7,712 nt of DNA, taken from NCBI GenBank assembly GCA_007571275.1, contig RKRS01000205.1, positions 1-7,712 on the forward strand, read 5' to 3'. Positions within the stretch are counted from its first letter, which is position 1. Every line of letters begins with the position of its first letter. Of this stretch, positions 1-6,312 are shown piece after piece. Source of the stretch: Dehalococcoidia bacterium (GTDB lineage Bacteria > Chloroflexota > Dehalococcoidia > Bin125). The position numbers and the translations under genes are program-made. The notes beneath the pieces are model-generated. The model did no database searches and had not been told where the DNA came from. It saw nothing but the letters and a program-made list of their open reading frames with translations.

Positions 1-2
1 AC

Positions 3-650
3 GACGGCACCTGCAAGCAGCTGTTGGCCGAGCTGGGTAGCGCCGTCGTCGTTGCTGTCGACTATCGCCTTGCTCCCGAGCACAAGTATCCCGCCGCAGC
101 GGACGACTGTTACGCCGCGGCCGCCTGGGTCGCCGAGAACGGCGCGGAGATCGGCGCCGACGGTTCGCGTATGGCCGTCTGCGGCGATTCCGCCGGTGGC
201 AACCTCTCGGCCGTGGTCTCGCAAATGGCCCGCGACAAGGGCGGTCCGGCGATCGCCGCGCAGGTTCTCCATGTGCCCGTCACCGATCACAACTACGACT
301 ACCAGTCCTACACCGACAACGCCGAGGGCTACCTGCTGACCAGAGCCTCGATGATCTGGTTCTGGGATCACTACCTGCCCAGCGACGAGGCTGGCCAGGA
401 AGCATATGCGTCGCCACTCCGAGCCGATGATCTATCCGGCCTGCCGCCCGCGTTGATCCAGACGGCCGAGTTCGACCCGCTGCGCGACGAAGGCGAAGCC
501 TATGGCGCTGCGCTCGAAGCCGTGGGTGGCGACGTCACGGTGCATCGCTACGACGGCGTGGTCCACGATCCGTTCATGATGTTCGCTGTGATCCCGACAG
601 GCGTCGAATGCCTCAAGGAAGCCGCAGCCTTCATCAACCAGCACATCTAA
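3..650 (+). CDS. Alpha/beta hydrolase, HSL/GDXG esterase family (5'-truncated by window edge)
   Basis: Carboxylesterase/lipase-type hydrolase of the hormone-sensitive-lipase (bacterial family IV) group, probably cytoplasmic, acting on a small ester or lactone; substrate unknown. The open frame runs in from the left edge. The TTG at 24 lies inside the conserved fold, so it is not the true start. Visible are the family's DYRLAPE block, the nucleophile elbow GDSAGGN with the Ser codon at 189-191, the acid in EFDPLRDEG (Asp codon 474-476) and the catalytic His at 564-566. By alignment with the next gene, about 92 N-terminal residues, including the HGGG oxyanion loop, lie outside the window. Roughly half the residues match the downstream hydrolase by eye, so the two are tandem paralogues. 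Oddity: the usual HGF after the catalytic His reads HDPF. The family is clear; the substrate is not. Confidence 0.93.
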   Translation, partial: DGTCKQLLAELGSAVVVAVDYRLAPEHKYPAAADDCYAAAAWVAENGAEIGADGSRMAVCGDSAGGNLSAVVSQMARDKGGPAIAAQVLHVPVTDHNYDYQSYTDNAEGYLLTRASMIWFWDHYLPSDEAGQEAYASPLRADDLSGLPPALIQTAEFDPLRDEGEAYGAALEAVGGDVTVHRYDGVVHDPFMMFAVIPTGVECLKEAAAFINQHI

Positions 651-671
651 CCTCCTTCCTGCGCTCTTACG

Positions 672-716
672 GCTCCCCCCCTTTGGGGGAGGAGCTGTCG
701 CGGAGCGACTGGGGGG
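672..716. repeat. GC-rich palindromic intergenic element (REP/MITE-like)
   Basis: It sits in the 103-base gap between the tandem hydrolases. GCTCC plus CCCCC (672-681) pairs with GGGGG, a bulged A, and GGAGC (685-695) around a TTT loop, giving about ten base pairs. Directly after it, GTCGC (697-701) pairs with GCGAC (705-709) around GGA, followed by a run of six G (711-716). That G run could instead pair with the seven-C run at 675-681, enclosing the small hairpin. No T tract follows, so it is not a classic intrinsic terminator, although it may block exonucleases or attenuate transcription. Compound palindromes of this kind are often dispersed in many intergenic copies, but no second copy is present in this window. 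Confidence 0.55.
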
Positions 717-753
717 CGCACAGAGAAACTTCCACAGCCGACAGGAACCAGAC

Positions 754-1689
754 ATGCCGCTGACCGCTGAAACCCAGGCCATTCTCGAGATGCGGGCCGG
801 CGCGCCGCCGCTCAACGAACTGTCGCCCCAGGATGCGCGCGAGGCGATGGCGGCCATGCGTCCGCCGAACGACAACCCGGAGCCGGTTGCCCAGGTGCAT
901 GAGATGGTCATTCCGGGCCCCGACGGAGACGTCCCGGCGCGCGGCTATCTTCCTACCGACGATCCCCGTGACCTGCCCACCGTTGTCTACTTCCACGGTG
1001 GCGGCTGGGTGATCGGCGACCTCGACTCTCACGACGCTGTCTGTCGGGCGCTGTGCAACCGAATCCCCGCCAGCATCCTCTCGGTCGATTACCGTCTCGC
1101 GCCCGAGGCGACCTATCCAGCTGCCGCTGAGGATTGCTACGCCGCGCTGGAGTGGATCGCCGGGATGTACGCCCAGCAGGGCGGGCCGGCTGATCAGATC
1201 GCCGTCGCCGGTGACTCTGCGGGCGGCAACCTGGCCGCGGTCGTCTCGCAGATGGCCCGCGACCGCGGCGGGCCACAGATCGCGGCGCAGATCCTGATCT
1301 ACCCGGTCACGGACTTCAGTTTTGACACTGAGTCGTATCGGACCAATGGCCGTGGCGAATACGGACTCTCCGAAGCCGGTATGCGCTGGTTCTGGGGTCT
1401 GTACCTCAACGACGAGTCGGAAGGCGCGCAGCCCTACGCGTCGCCGCTGCGGGCCGCCGATCTGTCCGACCTGCCACCAGCGTTGACCATCACCGCCGAA
1501 TACGACTCACTGCGCGACGAAGGCGAGGCCTACGCCGCCGCGCTTTCCGCCGCCGGCGTGCAGTCGAGCTGTACCCGCTATGACGGCGTGATCCACGGAT
1601 TCGTCAGCGCCTTCGCAGCCGTGCCCGAGGGCAATGCGGCGCTCGATCAGATCGCGGCGGAGCTCCGCTCAGCGTTTGGCCGAGACTAG
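754..1689 (+). CDS. Alpha/beta hydrolase, HSL/GDXG esterase family (complete)
   Basis: A complete 311-residue esterase/lactonase-type hydrolase of the hormone-sensitive-lipase family, at the usual length for the family. Residues 1-70 form the variable cap region. The oxyanion loop HGGGW is at 81-85, DYRLAPE at 112-118 and the nucleophile elbow GDSAGGN at 153-159 (Ser155). The acid is Asp251 in the EYDSLRDEG stretch and the base is His281 in HGF, so the triad is complete. There is no signal peptide, so it is probably cytoplasmic. The ATG at 754 is preceded by a weak AGGA about eight bases upstream, and no better upstream start is seen. It is the paralogue of the truncated hydrolase to its left, which has diverged to HDPF at the last motif. 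Its stop lies three bases from the stop of the converging gene. Relatives include esterases and the Rhodococcus monoterpene epsilon-lactone hydrolase, so ester or lactone substrates are both possible. Confidence 0.95.
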   Translation: MPLTAETQAILEMRAGAPPLNELSPQDAREAMAAMRPPNDNPEPVAQVHEMVIPGPDGDVPARGYLPTDDPRDLPTVVYFHGGGWVIGDLDSHDAVCRALCNRIPASILSVDYRLAPEATYPAAAEDCYAALEWIAGMYAQQGGPADQIAVAGDSAGGNLAAVVSQMARDRGGPQIAAQILIYPVTDFSFDTESYRTNGRGEYGLSEAGMRWFWGLYLNDESEGAQPYASPLRAADLSDLPPALTITAEYDSLRDEGEAYAAALSAAGVQSSCTRYDGVIHGFVSAFAAVPEGNAALDQIAAELRSAFGRD

Positions 1690-1692
1690 CCG

Positions 1693-2070
1693 CTAGCCGC
1701 CCGGCATCTGCTTCTGGAACGAGGCCATATCGAAGTAGTCGCGCCAGCGCGCGATCTTGCCGTCACGCAGCTCGAACACGCCCATGACCTGCACCTCGAC
1801 GTTGGTTCCGCCGATCTCGAAGCGGTCGATGCGCTCGTTCAGCACGACATCGCCGTTTGCAGCCGAATGCAATACTTCCCAGCCGCGCGAGGTCATCTGC
1901 GACACACCGGCCAGCGCCGCCTTGACCGCCTCGATGCCCTCGGCCGGCGCCATCGGCATGTTGTGGTAGACCGCGTCATCGGTGAAGTATGACGCCAGCT
2001 GATCGGCGTCTGGATGCTCGGCGTCAAACTCCGCCATGAAGGCGTTGATCACGGCTTCTGCGTCGGACAT
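1693..2070 (-). CDS. SnoaL/NTF2-fold protein, limonene-1,2-epoxide hydrolase-like
   Basis: A 125-residue single-domain cone-barrel (NTF2-like) protein. The usual annotation would be 'nuclear transport factor 2 / SnoaL-like'. Its residue pattern is more specific: Tyr35-x-Asn37 in YHNMP, Arg80-x-Asp82 in ERIDRF and Asp111 in WRDYFD. These match in order and nearly in spacing the limonene-1,2-epoxide hydrolase active site of Rhodococcus (Tyr53/Asn55, Arg99/Asp101, Asp132), recalled from the literature. If correct, the enzyme opens an epoxide to a vicinal diol by direct water attack. The start ATG at 2070 has AAGGG about eight bases upstream. It is the last gene of the five-gene minus-strand cluster, 51 bases after the luciferase-like gene. 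A ketosteroid-isomerase-like or non-catalytic role remains possible. The fold is near certain; the reaction is moderately supported. Confidence 0.88.
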   Translation of the reverse strand: MSDAEAVINAFMAEFDAEHPDADQLASYFTDDAVYHNMPMAPAEGIEAVKAALAGVSQMTSRGWEVLHSAANGDVVLNERIDRFEIGGTNVEVQVMGVFELRDGKIARWRDYFDMASFQKQMPGG

Positions 2071-2121
2071 TGGTCATTCCCTTCGTTCGGGTCGTGTGTG
2101 GTCGATGCGGACAGCCTGCGC

Positions 2122-3180
2122 TCAGGCGCCCGAAGACTCTCGCGCCAACTCACCCATCAGCTCGATCGCCTCTTCCTGGTTGGTTCGCACGGTCAGTCCC
2201 GTGATGTAGCTGTCGGCCCAGACCTGGTAGCGCTCGCGGATGCGCGCCGGTGGACCGAGCAACGCTTGCTCGTCGAGGAACTCCTCCGGGACTTCCTCCA
2301 TGGCCTCGGCCTTACGCCCGGCGAGGTATAGCTCCTGAATTCGCTCCGCCGCCTCGCCGTAGCCGCGCCGCACCATCGACATCTTGTGGAAGTTGAGCGT
2401 GCGGTGACCCATCCCGCCCACGTAGAGCGCGACGCGCGGCTTCATCTTGCGGAACGCGTCGCGCAGGTTGTCGGTGATCTCCACCTCGAGCGACGACTGC
2501 ACTTCGAAGTCTGGCCACCACTTCGGCTCGCCCGACTTCGCCTCGGCGCGCCTGAACCCTTCCTCAACCCAGGGCGCGAACATGTCGGCGTTGTAGGGCG
2601 TCAGACCCAGCGGTAACCAGCCGTCGGCGATTTCACCGGTCATCCGCACGTTGGTTTCGGTACCCGTGCCGAGCCAGATCGGGATGTTGGGATTCATGTG
2701 CAGGATCGAGCGCAGCGGCTTGGCCAGACCGGCGCTGCCCGGACCGTCATAGGGCAGCGCGATCTCCTTGCCGTCGTGGGTGACGGGTTCCTCCCGCGCG
2801 AGAATCTTGCGAATGATCGCGACATAATCACGGATTCTGGGATTTGGTTTGCCCCAGGGCTGCCCGTACCAGCCCTCGACGATCTGCGGTCCCGAGACGC
2901 CAATGCCCAGGATCACGCGGTCGCCGCCGGCCAGCGCGTCAATCGTCGCCGCTGTCATCGCCGCATTGGCCGGCGTTCGTCCCGCGAGTTGGATGACGCC
3001 CGTGCCGAGCCGAATCTTCTCCGTCACCGCCGCCAGATAGGCAAGCGGTGAAAACGCGTCTGATCCATATGCCTCAGCCGTCCAGACCGAGTCGTATCCC
3101 CATGCCTCGGCCTTGCGGACGAGGTCGACCGGCAGGCTCATCTCGGCGCCGGAGTAGCCCAGCGACAGTCCCAGTTTCAT
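2122..3180 (-). CDS. LLM-class (luciferase-like) F420-dependent oxidoreductase
   Basis: A 352-residue TIM-barrel flavin/F420 oxidoreductase of the bacterial luciferase-like family (PF00296 type). Seen in order: the beta-1 strand KLGLSLGY at the N-terminus, the SVWTAE strand at 31-36, a GTGV strand at 59-62, the LGIGVSGPQ phosphate/cofactor-loop region at 91-99 and the IPIWLGTG strand at 166-173, followed by TGEIADGWLP at 181-190, a family hallmark. The length fits F420-dependent members (about 300-350). The enzyme transfers hydride to or from F420, or is an FMN-dependent monooxygenase; sequence alone does not decide which. The start ATG is preceded by AGAGGAA at about seven bases. It lies 54 bases after the VOC gene and 51 before the LEH-like gene. 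Family members often oxidise or reduce small cyclic or terpenoid substrates, and the neighbours suggest the same here. Confidence 0.93.
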   Translation of the reverse strand: MKLGLSLGYSGAEMSLPVDLVRKAEAWGYDSVWTAEAYGSDAFSPLAYLAAVTEKIRLGTGVIQLAGRTPANAAMTAATIDALAGGDRVILGIGVSGPQIVEGWYGQPWGKPNPRIRDYVAIIRKILAREEPVTHDGKEIALPYDGPGSAGLAKPLRSILHMNPNIPIWLGTGTETNVRMTGEIADGWLPLGLTPYNADMFAPWVEEGFRRAEAKSGEPKWWPDFEVQSSLEVEITDNLRDAFRKMKPRVALYVGGMGHRTLNFHKMSMVRRGYGEAAERIQELYLAGRKAEAMEEVPEEFLDEQALLGPPARIRERYQVWADSYITGLTVRTNQEEAIELMGELARESSGA

Positions 3181-3234
3181 CTTCGCTTCCTCTCTGTCCG
3201 CCGCCGCGCTGCGGTTGAGCGGCGCTCGATCGGT

Positions 3235-3864
3235 CTAACGCAGCGTGATCGATCCGTTCGGTCCCTCAAGCACGGCGATCAGCGCCGGCTCGGGTCCCTC
3301 GCGCAGCTCGATCTCGACGCCCATGGCCTCGTGCGCGCGACGCACCTCGTCCAAATTCGGGTGCTCGCCATGCCACGAGACCAGCCGCACGCCCTTGACC
3401 GCCGTCGTCGATGGATGCCGCGCCTCGCCCCAGTCGATCAGGAAGGGCGCCAGCCCGCCTAGCAGTGGCGGCCATCCGCCGACAGTGAGATGCCAGTCGA
3501 GCCGAGTCCCGTCAGCCAGAACGCGGCCCAGTGGTTGCACGTTGCCAATATCGAAGCCGGCCGCTTTGGCCGCGGCGGTTCGTTCCTCGATCGTGTCGCC
3601 CGCCTTGCAGCACCAGTGCGGCACATGCGCGCCGCGCTCGGGAAATGTGTGCATCCCGAATGGCAACGCGCCCTCGTGGTCGGCCTGATTGGGATCGGGA
3701 CCGATGATCTCCAGGTAGGCGTCGTCCTGCAGCGCCAGCAGATGGTTGTATACGCCGCGACCCTGGAAATGGCCGCCAAGCTCGGCGCGGACGCCTGTGG
3801 CCGCAGCGATCTCCTCGACCGACGCCTGGACGTCGGGCGTTGCCAACACGATGTGATCCAGCAT
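3235..3864 (-). CDS. VOC-superfamily glyoxalase-like protein
   Basis: A 209-residue protein of the glyoxalase-like (Glyoxalase_3, PF13468-type) group. The N-terminal beta strand LDHIVLATPD at residues 2-11 opens the first beta-alpha-beta-beta-beta module. GGHFQGRGVYNHLLAL at 30-45 and YLEIIGPDP at 50-58 follow, the latter a strong signature of this family. A second module covers roughly residues 120-209 and ends in the VLEGPNGSITLR strand. His4 and Glu52 are in the positions where VOC enzymes bind metal, but whether a metal is bound is unknown. Most members of this group have no assigned reaction. The start ATG at 3864 has GAGGA about six bases upstream. The gene begins 34 bases after the M20 stop, the tightest gap of the cluster, which supports cotranscription. 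A role as isomerase, lyase or dioxygenase in the same catabolic route is inferred only from position. Confidence 0.88.
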   Translation of the reverse strand: MLDHIVLATPDVQASVEEIAAATGVRAELGGHFQGRGVYNHLLALQDDAYLEIIGPDPNQADHEGALPFGMHTFPERGAHVPHWCCKAGDTIEERTAAAKAAGFDIGNVQPLGRVLADGTRLDWHLTVGGWPPLLGGLAPFLIDWGEARHPSTTAVKGVRLVSWHGEHPNLDEVRRAHEAMGVEIELREGPEPALIAVLEGPNGSITLR

Positions 3865-3898
3865 CTGATTCCTCGTTTCCCTGTGTCGTCAGTCTGCG

Positions 3899-5077
3899 TC
3901 AGTTGCCATGGCTGGCGTCGAAATCGGCCTGGGCGCGATCGCGCAGGTCCGGGTCGGTGAGCCAGTCCAGCGCCGCATGGGCCATCGCCTTCGTCGCGGT
4001 CATGGTCAGCTGGTGTCCCGCCTCCGACGCTGCCGCCTCAGTGAATTCGGGCGTGTGATTCCCGCTCTTGTGCGGGATGTTGTACATCGGATGAATCGAG
4101 GGCACGACATGCGAAACGTTGCCCATGTCAGTCGAACCGAAGCTGCCGCCCTTGCCGCCATCGAGGTCGATGGCGTGGACGCCCAGGTCGAGCCAGCGTC
4201 GCCCGAAGCGGTCGGCCAACGGTCCGTTGTTCGCCATGTTGCTGTAGCGCTGGCCGGACCAGGTGATTGACCACTCACAACCGGTCGCCTGCGCGGCGCC
4301 GGCGAAGCACTCTTCGACGCGCTTGACCATCTCGTTCAGCCGACCCTCTTGCGGCGCTCGGACGTAGAACTCGGCCTGCGCGTAATCGGGGATGATGTTT
4401 GGTTTGTCGCCGCCGTGATGAATCTTGCCGTGGATCCGCACGGTCGGATGCGACTGCTGACGCATCAGCGCGATCGCCTGATAGGCCAGCACCAATGCGT
4501 CGAGCGCGTTGCGTCCTTCCCAGGGAGCGCCGGCGGCATGGGCGTTCTTGCCACGAAACTCGACCATGCAGGTGTCGATGGCGAGCACCAACGGATAGAG
4601 CAGATCACCGGTGCCGGGATGAATCATCATCGCCGCGCCGACCTCCTCGAATGCGCCTTCGTCGATCAACCGAATTTTGCCGCCGCCGCCCTCTTCGGCC
4701 GGCGATCCGAGCACGCGAATCGTGCCCTCGACCCCTCCACGCTCCAGCGCTTCGGCAACGCCGAGTCCGGCCGCCGCGCCGCTGATCGCGATCAGATTGT
4801 GGCCGCAGGCATGACCGATCCCGGGCAGCGCGTCGTACTCACAGAGCACGGCAATCGTCGGCCCGCCCGATCCGCGCGTCGCTGCAAACGCCGTGTCCAT
4901 CCCGTAGGCGGAACGTGTCACGTCGAAGCCGCTGTCAGCCAGCCACGTGGTGAGCGCCTGGTGCGCGTGCTCTTCCTCGTAGTTCTCCTCCGGGTGCGAG
5001 TGGATATCGAGACTGAGCGCCCGCAGTGATTCCGATGCCGCGTCGATCGTTTGCGAAGCCAGATCCCAGAGCGACAT
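3899..5077 (-). CDS. M20-family metallo-amidohydrolase (AbgB/amidohydrolase type)
   Basis: A 392-residue dinuclear-zinc amidohydrolase or aminoacylase of peptidase family M20, cytoplasmic. Counting from the ATG at 5077, the metal/catalytic region EYDALPGIGHACGHN spans 80-94, with Cys91 and His93 as ligands. Glu128-Glu129 in SPAEEGGGG give the general base and a ligand, and His153 in MMIHPG is another ligand. The dimerisation domain begins around residue 180 (FRGKNAHAAGAPWEGRNALDA), and the C-terminal catalytic part resumes near SFGSTDMGNVSH. This pattern resembles the aminobenzoyl-glutamate hydrolase / IAA-amino-acid hydrolase branch, so it likely cleaves an N-acyl amino acid or similar amide. 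The reading frame extends upstream to a TTG at 5095, but that would place the strong AGGAGG inside the gene, so the ATG is preferred. It is the second gene of the minus-strand cluster. Confidence 0.94.
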   Translation of the reverse strand: MSLWDLASQTIDAASESLRALSLDIHSHPEENYEEEHAHQALTTWLADSGFDVTRSAYGMDTAFAATRGSGGPTIAVLCEYDALPGIGHACGHNLIAISGAAAGLGVAEALERGGVEGTIRVLGSPAEEGGGGKIRLIDEGAFEEVGAAMMIHPGTGDLLYPLVLAIDTCMVEFRGKNAHAAGAPWEGRNALDALVLAYQAIALMRQQSHPTVRIHGKIHHGGDKPNIIPDYAQAEFYVRAPQEGRLNEMVKRVEECFAGAAQATGCEWSITWSGQRYSNMANNGPLADRFGRRWLDLGVHAIDLDGGKGGSFGSTDMGNVSHVVPSIHPMYNIPHKSGNHTPEFTEAAASEAGHQLTMTATKAMAHAALDWLTDPDLRDRAQADFDASHGN

Positions 5078-5084
5078 ATACAAC

Positions 5085-5090
5085 CCTCCT
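5085..5090 (-). promoter_or_regulatory. Shine-Dalgarno of the M20 gene
   Basis: On the minus strand this reads AGGAGG, a perfect anti-16S match. It lies seven bases before the ATG whose first base is 5077. It decides the start against the in-frame TTG at 5095 and is the strongest ribosome binding site seen in the window. Confidence 0.85.
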
Positions 5091-5138
5091 GACAACCAGC
5101 ACCTGGTCGGTCGCGAGCAGATGCTGATCCACGCAGCG

Positions 5139-5945
5139 CTATTCGGTGAACCAGCCGCCGTCGGGGTGGATGATCTCGCCGGTCACATACGACGCCTCAT
5201 CCGAAGCCAGGAAGACCGCCACCTTGGCGATCTCCTCCGGCTGACCGAAGCGACGCATCGGCGTGAGGCTCAGGACCCACTGGTTCAGCTCTTCGTTCCC
5301 GGAGATGGCCGCCGTCATCGGCGTCTCGATGAATCCAGGCCCGATTGCGTTGACGCGGATGCCGTCGCTGACCAGCTCCTGCGCCAACACCTTGGTCAGC
5401 ATCCAGACGCCGGCCTTAGACACGCAGTAGTTGGCTGCGCCGGGCTGCGGGAACTTGGCCATGATCGAGGCAATGTTGATAATCGATCCGCCGTTGCCCA
5501 GCTCGATCATCTTCCGAGCGCAGGAGCGGTCAGTCATCATCACGCCAGTGAGGTTGACCGCCATCACCTTCTCCCAGTGCTCGACGTTCTGATTGGTGAT
5601 GAATGATGCGGTGCGGTCGTCGCCGATGTCAGAGGTCTCGCCCGACACATACTCGGCGTTGGAAATGCCAGCAGCCGCGACCACCACGTCAAGCCGCCCG
5701 AACTCGTCCACGCAGGCCTGCGCCGCGGCGTCGTTGGCCGCCTCAGTCGATGTATCGCACTCGACCACGACTGCGCGGCGACCGAGCTCCTCGACCGCCG
5801 CCACCGTCTCGGCGGCGCGATGCGGCAAGAGATCGGCTAACAACACGTCGGCCCCCTCTTGCGCGAAGCGAACCGCGCAGGCTGCGCCGATGCCGCTCGC
5901 CCCGCCAGTGATCAACGCTGCCTGACCCTCAAGCGCTCCAGCCAT
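5139..5945 (-). CDS. SDR-family NAD(P)-dependent oxidoreductase
   Basis: A 268-residue classical short-chain dehydrogenase. The Rossmann motif TGGASGIG is at 13-20, and Asp38 at the end of strand beta-2 (VLLADL) favours NAD(H) over NADP(H). Asp64 is the adenine-contact acid. The catalytic tetrad is Asn131, Ser160, Tyr173 and Lys177 (YCVSK). The C-terminal RVNAIGPGFIETPM segment and the PEEIAKVAVFLASDEASYVTGEIIHPDGG block are typical. The family NNAG motif is AAAG (90-93), and a mostly polar stretch of about 14 extra residues sits between it and Trp124. The start ATG at 5945 has GAGAGG about nine bases upstream. It is the first gene of the five-gene minus-strand cluster, 61 bases ahead of the M20 start, so the operon promoter should lie upstream of 5945. 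It likely oxidises a secondary alcohol or diol; the substrate is unknown. Confidence 0.95.
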   Translation of the reverse strand: MAGALEGQAALITGGASGIGAACAVRFAQEGADVLLADLLPHRAAETVAAVEELGRRAVVVECDTSTEAANDAAAQACVDEFGRLDVVVAAAGISNAEYVSGETSDIGDDRTASFITNQNVEHWEKVMAVNLTGVMMTDRSCARKMIELGNGGSIINIASIMAKFPQPGAANYCVSKAGVWMLTKVLAQELVSDGIRVNAIGPGFIETPMTAAISGNEELNQWVLSLTPMRRFGQPEEIAKVAVFLASDEASYVTGEIIHPDGGWFTE

Positions 5946-6119
5946 ATCAACAACCTCTCAATCTCCAGGATCGCCTGTCGACGATCGGATGTCATCGTTG
6001 TCCCAACGGCAGGATAAGCGGTCGTGTCCTGGCGGGATGCAGGCAAGCTGATAGGCGCGCCGGCCTGCGCTGCCATCGGCCAGAGCAGCGCCCGTTCACA
6101 GTCCCCGCCCGGTCGATTA

Positions 6120-6133
6120 GTTGACAGGTTGAC
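6120..6133. promoter_or_regulatory. Tandem GTTGAC direct repeat, possible operator
   Basis: GTTGAC occurs twice, at 6120-6125 and 6128-6133, separated by AG, an eight-base period. Tandem hexamers of this kind are sometimes bound by head-to-tail regulators. The first copy overlaps a consensus TTGACA -35-like hexamer. It lies about 175 bases upstream of the SDR start and 281 bases upstream of korA, so either could be its target. Confidence 0.3.
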
Positions 6134-6211
6134 GTCTCAGCTCTGTCTTGGAACTCAGAGGGCTTGAACGTAGCGAGTCGATCAGCGTAGCGTCCTATCT
6201 GACCGGGGATG

Positions 6212-6222
6212 TACCTGAGGTA
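6212..6222. promoter_or_regulatory. 11-base palindrome, possible operator
   Basis: TACCTGAGGTA is a perfect inverted repeat of five bases around a central G. It is followed closely by a second CTGAG (6224-6228) that repeats its centre. It is short enough to arise by chance, and is noted because it sits in a divergent promoter region. Confidence 0.22.
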
Positions 6223-6281
6223 TCTGAGTGATCAGCCCGCGCGGCGCGCAATCCCCTCTGACCGCTGTCTTTACCCTGCTG

Positions 6282-6312
6282 TTGCATATTCTGCGCCTGT
6301 CCGCTTTATGGT
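6282..6312 (+). promoter_or_regulatory. Weak candidate promoter for korA
   Basis: TTGCAT at 6282-6287 resembles a -35 hexamer and TATGGT at 6307-6312 a -10 hexamer (four of six matches), with a long 19-base spacer. It lies about 100 bases upstream of the korA ATG in the most AT-rich stretch of the region. The match is weak and the assignment tentative. Confidence 0.25.

Noticed and set aside
672..695. Intrinsic terminator after the first hydrolase
   Set aside because: The stem is strong, but no T run follows it on either strand. It is better described as a palindromic repeat.
432..1032. Minus-strand frames (432-911 and 667-1032) spanning the gap between the hydrolases
   Set aside because: They overlap two genes with complete catalytic motifs and read through the palindromic element. 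Composition is typical of shadows.
4349..5029. 226-codon open frame on the + strand opposite the M20 gene
   Set aside because: It lies wholly within the M20 coding region, has an Arg-rich composition typical of antisense frames in GC-rich DNA and shows no recognisable motif.
2122..5945. Mycofactocin-type or defence-type gene cluster
   Set aside because: The SDR lacks the mycofactocin-SDR insertion after strand beta-2. No mycofactocin maturation, nuclease, helicase or toxin-like genes are present.
6121..6149. TTGACA as a sigma-70 promoter facing korA
   Set aside because: The -35 is perfect, but the best -10 at 17-base spacing (TGTCTT) matches only three of six. It is also 265 or more bases from the gene.
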